This document shows, in pieces, positions 11,601 to 24,800 of a DNA stretch of 64,000 nucleotides. Source of the DNA: Eumeta japonica (lineage: Eukaryota > Arthropoda > Insecta > Lepidoptera > Psychidae); assembly GCA_005406025.1 (NCBI GenBank), contig BGZK01000139.1, positions 558,001 through 622,000 on the forward strand. Direction: 5' to 3'. A model generated the notes under the pieces. That model was given only the letters and a program-made list of their open reading frames with translations. It searched no databases and was not told the origin of the DNA. The position numbers and the translations under genes were made by a program. Numbering within the stretch: the stretch's first letter is position 1; each line of letters begins with the position of its first letter.

Positions 11601-14600
11601 AATTTTTCAAAATAATGTGAATATAAAATTGGCCGGACCGCCACGGCCCTTTTTAAATTTATAACAAGAGTGCAAATCAAAAAATAAAACATTTACGCGA
11701 AGTTTTAAAAATGAAATGTATAATAGAAAGAAATGGTTGGGTGGATGTGAGCGTCTTAATGCATTCTTTTGTTTTCCTTGCATTATTTTTGGCGGAGAAT
11801 CGATTTGGACAGAAACTGGAATCAAGGATTTGACGCATTTGAATGAAAAATTAAAAAAACATGATTCTTCGCAAGTACACCTACAAAATGTAATGAGTTT
11901 GTCTGTGTTAGGCACGGTCGACATTCATAATCAGCTAGATTCTGTGTATAGAAGCAATACCCAAAAGAATCAAAACTTTTCTCCGAAACACCATGTCTTA
12001 GTATCGGCCAAATGCACTTTCTGTGCTCAGTATTGAAAAAAATTTATACAATCAATACCCAATTTTGATAAAAAGATGATTGAACATTTCGCTTCAGAAA
12101 AATGTCATCGCATTGATTTAGTGTATAAAAAATAAACATAATTTATGTCAATTGTTGTTTTGTTGCATTTTCTAATTTTAATATTTGGTGAGCAAGTAAA
12201 GTGCACCACCAGTTCGATAACCCATCAGCCACCACTGGGTACAGGCTAAGAAAGAAGTTTTGAGAATTCATTTTTTATGTGAGGTAAAGAGTTTGAATTT
12301 TATATGAAACTTTTTTATGGAGTGAAGTGGTGACTAAGAAATTTGATATCAATATTGCTTATTGTTAATCATGAGACATGTTTTTCGTAATTAGGGGGAA
12401 GGGAGATAGTTGTTTAATATATAAAAATTAGTGTGTATAAAAAATCTTTCATACAGCCTAATTTTACTTTAAAACTAGCATTTGACCTGGCTTTGTATAA
12501 ATCGGAACTGTGCCCAGTAGTGCTATCAAAATAAAAGCGAGAGGGTGCAAAACTGAGAACAGAGAATGGGACCAGGACCGGGAATAGAATCAAGAGTGTG
12601 CCCGGGGTCTGAAACCAGAACTGTGCAGGTTCTTTTACACACAGAAATTCCAGTATCCTCAAATAATATTGCCTATATTTTATTTTGATACTAGTATTTG
12701 CCTTGATTTCATAAAAATCAGACGCTTAACCGATAGTGGTATTGGAATTGAAAGCGGAATGGGGAACAGACTCAAAAAGCGGGACCAGGACTAATGATGA
12801 GAATAGGACTGGTGTCAAAACAATGTGATAAAATCAACAGTGTGACCAGGATAAAAATCAAAAACATTACCGGGTCCAGATTTGAAAGTGAGAACAAGAT
12901 ATTGACAGCATTCATTCAAATCTACATTCACGTGAAGCTGTGGGTGGAAAACTAATACACTGCAAAACCAAAGCCTTAGTGAACACCATCTCTTTAAAAT
13001 ATTGCTATGCTATTAAAATTTAATTTATCATTTCAGAAAATTGTATTTAGGGAATATCAAAGTATTATATAAGGAATTTCCAATTATTTTAGAACCTTTC
13101 CGAAACTACTACTGTGATTCTAAAAATTCTTTCACTCATAGAAAGCTACATACATATTTTATTTTTAACCAACTTCAAAGAAGGAAATTCTACATTTGTC
13201 TGTATGTATTTTTTTATGAATATTTAGCAATAATTCCATCAATTGTGGACCGATTTTGAATTCATTTTTTTTTGATTTGAAAAGGTATACTTTTGAGGTG
13301 GTCCCAAATTCCCAAGTTGAAATCTGAGGGTGGGATCTCAGGAAAATCGAGGGAAACCCTCAAATATTATAAGCATGTATAGTGTGAGCTCCTTTTTTAG
13401 TTGTTCAAGTTTTTGCATATGGTAGTTATTATATGTTGCTGAACCAATGATGGAAGCCACAGTACTCCTTTAGTATGGAGTTAGTGGTAATACTGTGATT
13501 TATTACCAGAAATACTTACTCTTCAGTGACTATTAGTAAAAATTTGAATACACAGAATAAAAATTAATTACTTATTAATCACCTACATATTTTCATTTAT
13601 TTATATAAGTCCAATATGGCAATTGTAACAGGAACACAGAAGTCATATCAATAACATTAGAAAAAGGGGAATTAATTTAATGTTAAATAGAATGAAAATG
13701 TAATCTGTATAATTGTAGAACTTATATATTACAAAGGATAACTTATGTAGTTTGTATAAGAATGATTTGGTAGTTGCACTCAACCAATAATGTAAAGACC
13801 TTGGAATGATTATCAGAGGGCAATAAATTTGGGATCAGAACTGCTTTATCACTTGCGTCATACAAATGTAAAGGAGATGCCTGGGAGATATTATTAACCA
13901 TGACCTAATCCTAATAATGTAGCTACATGAATTATTAAGATATAATTACTCTATAACTAATAAAATTGAAATAAAATTATTTAAAAAAAAACTGCTTTTA
14001 AAAACCCATTTCTAAATTTTTTTAAATATATTTCAAAAACAATTAATTAGCTGTTTTTGGAGTGGGTTATAGCGAAAGATAAATCAGACACAGATTGTCT
14101 TCTTAAAAGAAAATCTCTTTTTGACTCGGTATTTAACATATTCATGTTTATATATTGTTTTTTTGCCTGCTTTAACTGGAACCAACTCTTAGTTACTTTT
14201 TGAAGCGTGTTTAAAAAAAATATTTAAATAGGGTTTTGAAAGCAGTTTTTATTCTTTATTTTTTTGGTAACTGTATTTATTTTAATGGAGCAGAATCGAG
14301 TCAAGACTGGAATCGGGTTAGATATTGAATGATGGAGTGGGATTAGAAACAATAGTGTGATAGGAATCATTAAAGCTTATGGTTGTAGACTAATTTTGAA
14401 TATGTACTTAGCTATGCTGTTGTTAATACTACCGTTCATAGAACAAGAAAATATTTTCCCATTTGAAGTTAATGGCATCAATATGTTCATAAAGCTAAAT
14501 TTTAAAATAAAAATGATTATTTTCATGTAAGATTTTAGGATACCTGCGAAGAGCCAATACTGTGTACAAATCGACAAACGATGAACAAAGCAGTAGACTT

Positions 14601-15669
14601 CATTACAATTACAAGAGTTCAAGCAGTAGTGATGGGCTGCATTTACATTTTCTCAAAGCTAGAAATGCCTGGTTTGAGAACACCATAGAAGAGACCGAGA
14701 ACACTGAAGGTATTACTATTATGTCAACACTTTGAATAATTATCATAAAAAAAATTCATATTAGGTACATAATGCATATTATTTTTTCAGTTAGAGAAAA
14801 ATTACTTCGACGCATAGTGGAATTACATAGAATCCACCTATTCAATGTTTTAACACAACATAAGTCAATATTTTTGTCTGACGCCCAAGAAATTAAGGGT
14901 AAAGATGATGAACTCAGTGGTACAAGTGCATTATCATGTTGGTTGAAACAAAAGGTACAAATCTAACACAACATTACAGGTAGAAGTTCTAACACAAATG
15001 CTTAATAAGGATTTGATAAAAGAAGATGAATCCAATTTTGAATCACTGCTGAATCAGTCCATGTATTTATGCTTGTCATTTGGGAGAGTGGGTGCCGACA
15101 TGCGTTGTGTTTTGACACCATTATTCAGAGAAAACCTGCTAAAGTCTTTTCACAATAGTTTGGAAAGAGCAAATGCACAATTTGAAGCCCAAATGAAATC
15201 ATATAAGGTGCCCAATATAAAAAATGTGCCTAGACCAGTCAATGAAAATATGGCACCCAGCCCACCGGAAACTTTATTGGACTATTATCCATTAGCAGAA
15301 TACTGTAATGGCTTATTGATAACATTAAATTCTTTGAGGATTACTGCACCATTGAACATTGTTAAAGAGGTGTATAAAGCATTTGAAGATTCCCTCACGC
15401 AGACTGTAAAAGTTTTGATTGCATTTTATCATAGAGAGCAGCAGGCATTTACAGATGTTGAAAGGCAAAATTTTGTATCATATTGTGTATGTTTCACTGA
15501 AGATTTTGTGCCATATATTGTAAAATGTCTGTCTATGTCATTTCCATCCACAGCAGTTGCTGAACAGTTAGGTGTGACTTTATCAGTCTTACAGGATAGC
15601 AAAGTTCTGCATATTGATCGTTTAAAACTTTGTGAGCAACTAGATAATATTACTAGTATTATTACATAA
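8677..15669 (+). CDS. COG8: Conserved oligomeric Golgi complex subunit 8
   Basis: COG8 is a subunit of lobe B of the eight-subunit COG tethering complex, a peripheral Golgi membrane complex that captures retrograde intra-Golgi vesicles. Exons: 8677-8728, 10006-10312, 10382-10547, 10622-10717, 14532-14709, 14791-14954, 14980-15669; 1653 nt, 550 residues, a little shorter than the roughly 610-residue human protein. Recognition rests on family motifs in order: the N-terminal block with EPERLREEMKQL and TQELAFTNYKTF, then LLELLELPSLM, QCLQILGYLRR, LHFLKARNAWF, RIHLFNVLTQH, LSFGRVGADMR and the late LDYYPLAEYCNGLL block. Phases agree at every junction. The acceptor of exon 5 is the first of two nearby AGs (14530-14531); the second would break frame. 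The last intron is only 25 nt. A hAT element sits in the 3.8 kb fourth intron. The gene converges on rad50. Confidence 0.93.
8729..10005. other. COG8 intron 1, nothing recognised
   Basis: About 1.3 kb of AT-rich sequence. No repeat family or exon recognised; open frames at 9008-9202 (minus) and 9282-9488 (plus) are judged accidental. Confidence 0.5.
10989..12237 (+). mobile_element. hAT-type DNA transposon derivative in COG8 intron
   Basis: The 1249-bp element begins CAGTGGCGGCTG and ends CAGCCACCACTG, so the tips are inverted copies with one mismatch. It is flanked on both sides by the same 8 bp, GGTACAGG (10981-10988 and 12238-12245), which is the hAT target-site duplication length. Inside is a fragment of a ZMYM1-like hAT protein. 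There is no catalytic domain, so this is a deletion derivative that could only move with help. It is inserted in the sense orientation in the fourth COG8 intron. Confidence 0.9.
11716..12036 (+). pseudogene. hAT/ZMYM1-like transposase N-terminal fragment
   Basis: A 106-residue frame with the TTF-type zinc-finger region of ZMYM1-like hAT proteins: AFFCFPCIIFGGESIWTETG followed by DLTHLNEKLKKHDSS and VHLQNVMSL. Family members continue with a long DDE catalytic region and a dimerisation domain; here the frame stops at 12036 and no catalytic residues follow before the element ends at 12237. It is therefore a remnant. Upstream element sequence (11205-11468) has an open frame but no resemblance I know. 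Confidence 0.8.
12530..12905 (+). repeat. Degenerate hexamer-periodic repeat, copy 2
   Basis: Purine-rich words such as gaccag, gggacc, gggaat, agaatc and gtgacc recur at roughly 6-bp spacing, e.g. gggaccaggaccgggaat. It is the reverse-strand counterpart of the copy at 3990-4265 and lies in the COG8 fourth intron. Confidence 0.5.
13155..13400 (+). repeat. Interspersed repeat of a type common in Lepidoptera
   Basis: The segment opens AACCAACTTCAAAGAAGG, then has a GGACCGATTTTGAATTC block, a GTGGTCCCAAATT block and GAAAATCGAGGGAAACCC followed by AAGCATGTATAGTG. I recall this order of blocks (CCGACTTC..., ACCGATTTTGA..., GGTCCC..., CGAGGGAA.CCCT) from repeats scattered in moth and butterfly genomes. 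It is noncoding and was used as weak evidence for the host order. Confidence 0.5.
14281..14375 (+). repeat. Degenerate hexamer-periodic repeat, copy 3 (short)
   Basis: A short stretch with gaatcgagtcaagactgg and aatcgggttaga, then gtgggattagaa, matching the word composition of the copy at 12530-12905. Confidence 0.35.
14955..14979 (+). other. 25-nt putative ultra-short intron in COG8
   Basis: Between exons ending CTGK-type sequence WLKQK and starting VEVLTQML lie exactly 25 nt that begin GTACAAATCTAAC and end ACATTACAG. Read through, they add VQI and an in-frame TAA; removed, the reading frame continues and aligns with the expected continuity of COG8 (tryptophan-containing helix followed by the block leading to SFGRVGADMR). 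It has GT, a CTAAC branch-point-like word and AG, but is far below usual insect intron length. Confidence 0.65.
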
Positions 15670-15849
15670 AAACAAAAGCAGTGAAATTTTAAATGCATGC
15701 ATATAAAAAGTTTCATTATATTTTTGAAATTATTATCTTTATTAAAATAGTATTTGCAATTGAGTAACAAAATGCTTTTAATACTACATTATGAAGGCAC
15801 AGCCTTATAAGTAAACTTAAATGTTATTTAGAAAATAATACAATTAAAA
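15670..15849. terminator. Shared 3' spacer of COG8 and rad50
   Basis: 180 bp lie between the two stop codons. At 15738-15746 the sequence tttattaaa gives AATAAA on the minus strand (for rad50, about 107 nt past its stop) and the variant ATTAAA on the plus strand (for COG8, about 72 nt past its stop). The two polyadenylation signals would overlap, so the transcripts' 3' ends probably overlap. Confidence 0.5.
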
Positions 15850-18800
15850 TTAAGTAAATCTAATTTTCTTGATTCTTGACTTCCCATCCTCATTACGTGA
15901 CACTTCATAATAATGGGTGACTTTATCAATATTGCCCAAAGATTCTATGAACTCTCTGTCATGGGTAATAATAATGAACATGAAATTCTTTTGTTGCATT
16001 CTCTCCTGCACTATCTCTCCTAGTGCACAACACAGGCTTCTTATGTTCTCTTGGTCTAGATTTGTTGTAGGTTCGTCTAATGCCAAAATGCCAAACCTAG
16101 TAAAAATAAACATATTTACTGCATTAAGTTTTTCATTCTTAAATATGAAATTGTGCTTAGATTGCCACAATATTAGAATATTCTCCTAAGATAAAACTAC
16201 TATATTCTCATAACATAGAAATAAAACTAAAATTTTTATTTTTATTTGAAAATCAGATCAGTCATAAAGTGGTAAAGATAAGTTGTAAAATGTAAATTCT
16301 TGAAGTATTGTGACATATTTCAAGTGTTGTATATCTATGAAATAAAGATATTTGAATTTGATTGAAGATACCTGGTACTGAATGTTTCTGCCAAAGCAAG
16401 TCTTATTATTAGACAAGCTAAAACTTTTTGACCAGCACTGCATCTTCCTCTCATATCAATTTCAATGCCATTTTTAGATTGAACGACTCTAAAAAAAAAT
16501 ACTTTCAGTACAAAATATGCCAAATTTATATTAGTCGGGGAAAAAGTTTTTTCATATTATATACAAATTCAGCATAATTTTAATCATATTTTATTTACAT
16601 TTAAATATAATATATATGCCATTTTGTTCAACAACTTGGTAGGTAGTGACAATCCCATTGGTGTAGAAATTTTAGGACTTCCGATCAAAAACTGCAACAA
16701 ATAGTTTTGACAGTCCTATCTTGATATTACCCTAACACTACCTAAAGAATTCTGAAGAGACCGAAACAGCTGTAAATTTGAAGATCAAGGGCTATATGGT
16801 GGATGCATTAACACTTCCCAACCACACTTTCTTAATATTTGCTGACTGTTAAGTATGTGTGTGGTCTGGCATTATCATGATGAAACACCACATATTTTTT
16901 GTTTCTGCCGTTTTTTCTCTACTTCTTACCTAAGTAAGTTTGTTTTTTCTCTACTTCTTACCTAATTTGGACTCTAAAGTCCAAATTAGAGATCCAAATT
17001 GATGGTTTTGTCTGGCTGTAAAACTCGTAATGAATAATGCCCTTCCAATCCATATATACATTCCATACAAATAACATCAACTTATTTTGAGTTAATCCAA
17101 GTTTTGCTATAGTTTGTGGAGCTTGTTTGCCTTTTGACCATGGTGTTTCAATGTAGAATAATAAATGAGTACATGATTCATTAGATTTTCTTCAGTGAAC
17201 ATGTGTGGGGTGCAAGTATCGAGCTTTTTTCAAATGGGTAAAACTGTTTTGTGGTCAATCCCCAGCTCTTAAGATTGTCATGAAAACTAATATGCCCACT
17301 GTACTTTTTCCAAAATAGCATCAACTTTATCCATAACGGGTCACCTAGAGCGAGATTCATCTTTGATATCAAAATTAGTGGAATGAAAACACTTTAACCA
17401 GTTATGTGCTACCAGCAGGACACTGTTTTCACTTTTTTTTTAATGTTGTCTATTTAATGATATTAAAACCAGCCAGATAGAAACAGTACAACCAAAGAGT
17501 ACTGCAACTTTTTACTTATAAAAGAGGAAAAAAGCTTTTTCTTCAACCTAATTATACAAATTTTATCTAATTTGATCTAAGTATTACAATTTTTTATTAA
17601 CTTGAGGACATTTGTGCTGTAAAAAGTGCCAATTTATATGTCACAATGGTGTCTACTATATCTATATGAATATGTCTATTTTACTGATTAAAAAAAGCAA
17701 AAACCAAAGGTGAGTAGTAAAAATGCATTAAATATGTAATATGTTATGCTGCTTTATTTATTATATAATTTTTGTAATTGAAGATTAGATAGATAAATAG
17801 ACAGTTGGCTTAATTTACTTTTATAGGGCTATGATCCATAAATCAGATCTAATGATTTAGGCAACTAGTAGGATGGTTTCACTAAAACTATCCCAGTACA
17901 TATTAAAAAAATATATGTAGTAAAGGTAAATACATTAAAGATGTACTATTAAAGAATAAATTGCAATGTTATATAGAAATTAAATTGGATATCTATTGGA
18001 GCCAAAACATAGACCAGAGAGATCGGAAGTAAGAATTTATTGGATGCCCATGCCTATCGTTTTATAATGTAAAATATATGGTAAAATTACTATTTATAGG
18101 TATATTTACCTGTAATCATATTTACGACGCTCTGAGTCGGCACTCATACCTCCTTCTGTTTTTATTTCAATGTAATCTATATCATTGCCACGATATATTC
18201 TGCTCCACAATTCTCTAAAAAATATATAAATTAAAGAAAATAGAATAATTAAAAATGAAATTAATTTTTACTATATTGTACATCAATGAATTGTAGTGGC
18301 GTTCATAAAATGGCATTAGTAAAGCATTTTTTTTACACTTATTTAATCATTTTGAACAATTCATATAGTGATCTGGGCTATCTTAGGCCACTAAGTTTAA
18401 CTTGGGTGGACACACAGTTTGGAGTCTGTAGAGAAAGTAAAAAAAGATGTTTATGAAAACATCACCATGTAATTTTACATGTATATTAAATGAGGATGAT
18501 GGCAATTTGAAGGTTATCCAATAGGTTGGGGGTCCTTGGCTTATGTCCTTATAGAAAAGTTGTCCAGCACTAATATATTAGCTAAGAAATTCATGGAAAT
18601 AGAACCAATCTATCTGCTAATGTTCTATTACCTTATGATAAGGTTGATATTCTCCATTTTCTCTTTATGGAACTCCATAAGGCATTTATCCATCATAACT
18701 GCAAAATCTTTGATGTCTTTGTCGAGGGCCTTTGTAACTTTTAAATCATAGTATTTTTCTTTGTACTTCTTATCAATATCTTTATTTCGAGGTTCCATTA

Positions 18801-21800
18801 CTTCCATTTCAATCTGTTTCAATCGTTTCTATAAAAATTCATAATCCATTAGTAACATTGTAAGTTTTATTAACTGTTTTTAAAGATCTATTAAAAAGCC
18901 AATTTTAAATGAAAAATATAAATAGTAAAAGCGGATGTCACCAAATATATTTTAGGTCTATCTAAAATATATTTAGTGAAAAGTAGACTTAAATAAGAAA
19001 TATGATAAAAAAACATATTTATAATGGAAATATCTCTTATTTCATAATTAACATAATGTACACAACTATTATATAAGTAACAATACATATACAAATAATA
19101 GCTAGATCTTAATATTGTGAATTTTTTTTTCATTACCTTAAGTTCAGAAAGTTGACCTTCAAGCTGTGATTTTTCTCTGAACATTTTGGTTTGTTTCATA
19201 ACTAGCTCTTTTTCAGAAAGTGTGTCTAAATTTATATCTTTAATTTTTTCTTCTATATCCGCTATTTCCTTCTCATGTTTCTTTGCTTCTTCTTGAATTT
19301 TACGCAATTTCGAATTATCCTCTAAATCTCTCTTATATACCTATAACATAATTTCATGAATATGTATGATTTGGGAGCTATGTGAACATATGATTTTAAA
19401 ACATGTTAAACAAGGTTTTCCTCTAACAACATTTATCAAATTTGTAATAATTATAAATAGACAAACTTTATTCTGAAATTAATGCATTCTAAATTTTAGG
19501 ATTTTTTTCTGTATTGAATTATTTTTAAAATTCTTAACCTACAAATGCAATAAAAAGACATTTGTTTCTGGTAATTATATTTAAATGGACATAAAACATT
19601 TTTGGAAATATAACATAGTACCAACTCCATCATTTTGATGAATGAAAGCTGATTACGGTTTGTGAGATAGGCAAGGGTTAACATGAGAGCTAAATGTCCA
19701 TAATTTTTTTCAGATGGGAATAACTTTCAGGAAAACTAGTCAGTTGGTTAAAGCAATTTCCGCGTTTATAATTTGAATTTTTAATTAGTTTAATAAATAA
19801 ACAATATTAAAATTCAAAGAAGCTAGCATTTGAAAACGAAATGCAAACAACTTCATGTGTAAACTCCTAATATATTTATTGATAATTATTTTATTAAAAC
19901 CCCTGTCCACCGGATCCACATAGATGAACATATTTGTAATTAAATTTTTAGTTATCTAAAGTATTAAGCATTACAAATTTTATTAATAGCTTTGCATATG
20001 CTTACAAGAGATAAGTCATACACAAATAAGCTACTAATAAAAATAATAAAAAAACTAGCGTCTGCGGCTCTGCTCGGTTGACAGAAAGTATCTCATTATT
20101 TTTATTGTTACTACCGCGATCTTGATCTACACTATTAAATTCTATCATGACTTATTAGTTTTTTCAGTGATCTCTCTGCTTTACTCAAATTCAAGTTGTT
20201 TTTTTGATATGCTATTTTTTTATGAAATACAAATACAATGGAAATGTGCACACCTAACAGCAGATCGTTAATGATACTCGGGAACCATTTGATTTTAAGT
20301 AACATTATCTCATACAATTTATTTTACTTGCGCGATTGTGGCGACGAGGTTCGCCACCCATCACGCCTAGTTTTCCGGAAGGGAGAAATACAGACTAAGG
20401 AAGTCCGTTTCCGTACTCTAAATGTATGTCGAGATATGGATGATAAAACTGATGAGAGACAGGTGACTGGATATTCTGTGTGTGAATAACTAACATGGAT
20501 CCTTTGAGACTTATTGATCTGTCATTGACCAGAGCCAAATAAGATGCCAGGGTGTAGGCTTTATCCTATCTGAAAGTGTAAACCATTACAAATGTGTAAA
20601 TTCAAAGCTCCTATGGCTCCGAGTTAAAATTGGACTGACGCGGATTTTTATCTTAGGCGTATATGCCTCAGATATGTCCAAACCGCTCAAGGAGCAGGAG
20701 TTTTGGACTAATGTGAGAGATGTAATAGGTAAATGTAAAAGTTGGGTGGGCGTACAGCAGGATGCATATGAGAGTCTTATATAAATTTGGAGATGAAAGA
20801 GTGAACGATAATGATAATTATCTTCTTCTATTATGTCAAGAGTTTAATTTGTGTGCTACAAACACTATTTGATCACAAAAACATACTTGGCATAGAGATG
20901 ACAAAAGCATGATAGACTATAAATGTTTTGATTGAGAAGTATAGTTGTGGATACTAATGTACCGTGGTGTCAACGTTCACACAGAATGATCTGTGCCACT
21001 ATGAAATCATTTCTTACACAGACAACTAAGAAATTATTCTTAGTGGTCTGTTGAATTGAAGCTTTATGTCAGCATTGGCAACACATTGTGAAAATGGTCA
21101 CTACGGAGCGATATCAGATAAAAGTTGGTAAATTTCAGGATCAAAATACAAAAGATGAGTATTCAGTCATTGAAAGATAGTTTGGGTGAAATCAAACAGT
21201 ATACATGTCTAGAACTTGTTGAATTGGAAAGTAACGAAATCTGTATTAGTAGATAAAGCAAAAAAAATATGTGGAGTGAATAAGATAACAAATGTTAGTA
21301 AGAAAGGTAATGAACGGTGGAATTTTAAAGGAAAATAGTCAATAAAAAGAAGAAAGCATGGTTGGATTTACTGTCTGTAAAGCTAACTACAGAATGCAAA
21401 GAAAGGATAGCTTGAAAGATAAGCTAAAAGATGCTGAAAGAATATATAAAGATGCAAAAATGAGAGCTAAAGAATGTGTTACAAGAAGAAATAATGAGAA
21501 CACTATGACAGGAGATTCTCAGACAATTTTTGGGCAAACTAAACACTTTTTTGGAATGTGGGGAAAAACGCCCAGAAAATTTAGAAACATTCAGTACACT
21601 CATATGTACCAAATGAGGAAAATCTTGTGAAAGAGCACTGAAAGAATTATTTCAAAAGTATTTTTGCATGTGAGGGTACAGTTACAGATGACAATGTCAC
21701 TGCGTCTGAAATTATGATTAATGAGGGGAATGAAAATGAACTTACGATGGATGAAATTATGAAAGCACTAACACTCATGAAAGTTGGAAAAGATGCCAGC

Positions 21801-24800
21801 CAGATATGATAGTTTTGAGGGGCGGTTGGGGTATAGTAACAAGCCTGCTCTACCAGCTCTCCAATAAATGCTGGAAAAGTCGCAGTGTACCTAATGACTG
21901 GTGTAAAGCAGTCATTGTACCTCTCTATAAAGGAAAAGGCTCACGGTAAGATTGCACAAATTACCGTCCTATAAGCCTCTTCAGTGTCGTTGGAAAATTA
22001 TGCGACAATTATTATTGAGAGTTGTGAATGAGACTGAAACCAAGATCTGTGATGTATAAGTGGGATTTTAAAAAGGAATAAGGTGTATGGACCAAGATTT
22101 TTCTCTGAAAAACATTGCGGAAAAGTTTTTCGCCAATGGCCAAAAGGTTTTCTGTATTTTCGTAGATGTGGAAAAACCTTATGATGGAGTGAAAAGAAAT
22201 GATTTATGGAGAATCCTGACCATGCATGGTGTGAATAATGGATTGATACAGGTTTAGCAATCCCTATACAGGGGCTCCAGTGCTTGTGTGAGAATAAATG
22301 GGGCATATACTGACTGATCTGACATCCGCAGGGGTGTGAGACAGAGATGTGTAGCTTTACCATAGCTATTAAATCTACAGTTGAACCTCGATAAGTTAAA
22401 GTCCAAGGGAAACACAAAATATTTTAAGTTATAGAGGTAGGTATGTACATATGTATGTATGTATGTACCCTTGTTTCACCCTTTATCAGCGTACGTGAGT
22501 GTTGTTAGTTTTCTTTTTGAACTCATTTTAAGCCAGTTTTATCACACAGTAAGTAAAGCGATGTTTCCAGGACAATGATTAAAAACTTATGATCCAAGGC
22601 TTACTTATGTCTTAAAGCTAACCGCCGCAAAGCTTTAAAGAATTTCGAAGAAGCAAACAATAGGTGACATATGTATTGTTTACGTTAACAATTTAACTAG
22701 TGAATACGTGCAAGCAATAAATAGCGAAACCTTTTGTTTTGCACACTCTTTCAAAATGACTCATTGACAAACAATTTTATGTTATAGAGGTTGTGGAAAC
22801 ATTTCTTTAAGTTACTGAGGGCCAATACAGAGATTACATAATTAAGTTATAGAGGTATTGGGCTCTGATGGGAAGGGAACATATTATTTTTTGAAGTTAT
22901 AGAGGTTTTTAAGTTACCGAAGTTTGAGTTATCGAGGTTCTACTGTATTTACGGATAGCTGTCTATATGATTTAAAGAGTATGAGTGTAGACTAGGGATG
23001 GATGAGGTAATGGGCAAATGTCAAATGCTTCCTTACTCCGATGACCAAGTAATCTTTGCGCCGTTGGCGTGCAAGCTACAGGAGATGGTAATGAATGGTT
23101 CTGTTAAGAAAAGAGGTGAAAACACGACTGAATGCGATATATATATAGAAGGTGAAAGAGTTTGTATACTTGGGTAATCTGTTTACAAATAATGGTAAAC
23201 ATGATAAAGATATCGAAAGCAGAGTAAATGCGGGAAATAAAGTGAACGGGGCCTTGCTTGCTATTATGAATAGTAAAAGTGTGACACAATAAGTGCCTTT
23301 GGCTATCCATAATGGAGTTTGATCTCTACATTTATGTATGGTAGTGAAAGCTGGGTATGGCAGAAGAAAAATGAAAGTAAGATCAATGTAGTGGAGATGT
23401 GATCTCTGTGTAGTATGTGGGGAGTGTCTCTGAACGATACCATGTAGAAACAGTGATGTAGTTTGAAGAAAGATGTACTGACTAGAGTAGAAAGAGGTAT
23501 ATTGCAGTGGTTTGGCCATCAGGAAAAATGAATGAAAGTAGACTAACAAAACAAATCTATAGAGCGAATTTGTGTGATGGAAAGGTCAGTAAGGGTCGCC
23601 TTAGAAAATCGTATTGGTGGCATATTGAAAAGGGTCAAATTTTAAGCACCTGAAACTGATGAGCTTCCATGAAAACATTGATGAATTTGTCAGTGAAGAA
23701 AGAGAGATATGCAAAGATTGTACCATGTAGAAATCTATAGTCTCTGCCTACACCTCTGCTAAATAGGCGTCAGTTTATATTAATATATTATATTTTTATA
23801 GTTATAGGAACATATATATATGGTATAACTGTATTATAACTACATATTACATAAATAGTATTTTCATTAATCTATTTTTTTTATGCATCAGCTTTTTTGT
23901 GCATTGGATAAAAGCATTTTCAATTGAATATACAAATAATTAACACAAATTTTGCTAAAATATGAATAACATACGTCTTGCTTTGCAATTTCATCTTTCA
24001 AAGTATCTATTTTCTTGGTAAGCTCATCTCGGTCCTTCATAATTTTCATTTTCTTCTCCATCAATTCATCAGTGACAGCCTTCACTCTTTCCATTTCACG
24101 AGGAACATTCTTATCCTCATGCTGTTTTATTTCTTTATCCATTGATTTAACTTTATCAAACGTGTTTTCAATTTTATTGATGTAATTTCTCTTTTCATCT
24201 ATTGCATTCCTAAAAAAATAAAGTAAAAATCTTATGTGCTACCATAACGCAGGCGTGTGTCTTCGTCTACATTTTCTGAAGTGATATCCTAAAAATACAG
24301 CTACTGAGAAAAGGCGGCAGCAATCTAATATTTCATGTCGAAAAAAAATTGTTGTTTTCCATATTCATGTGTTGTCGTTAACGCAAAGAATTGTGAACTA
24401 GTCCATATACTAAGATGGAATAAGACACCATTGACTAGTTCAGAAAGAAACATTGTATTGTAAAGGTATCTAGTACCAAACGTAGTGCATCACAAGATGA
24501 CTGTCTTGTGGTTCATTACTATTGTGTGACTTGGGGTTCTTTGAAGAACAGACCATAATATTTCAGCGATGTAGCAGATCATTCAATGCTGACAATGCAG
24601 GCTTCATAAAGTTAGTATGGCTAAATACGGAAATGTAATATTAATTTTAATGAGATGAGTAGTTCTTTTGGCAATGTCGAAAAATGGTGACATACAATGT
24701 AGCTATAGCAACTAGTGCACTAATCTAAATTAATCTACTACTAGTCAAAAAATCCTTTCTAGTTTGTGCAACGCTTATTCACACAAATAAAAAAGCTTTC

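Noticed and set aside
14532..14545. Use of the second AG (ATTTTAG|GATACC) as COG8 exon 5 acceptor
   Set aside because: It breaks frame; the first AG gives QCLQ-ILGYLRR as in the family.
15429..15770. 113-codon minus-strand frame over the COG8 last exon
   Set aside because: Antisense shadow of COG8 coding sequence.
21998..22417. 139-codon minus-strand frame
   Set aside because: Antisense of the decayed LINE reverse transcriptase.
23076..23549. 157-codon minus-strand frame
   Set aside because: Antisense of the LINE C-terminal region; no protein-like motifs of its own.
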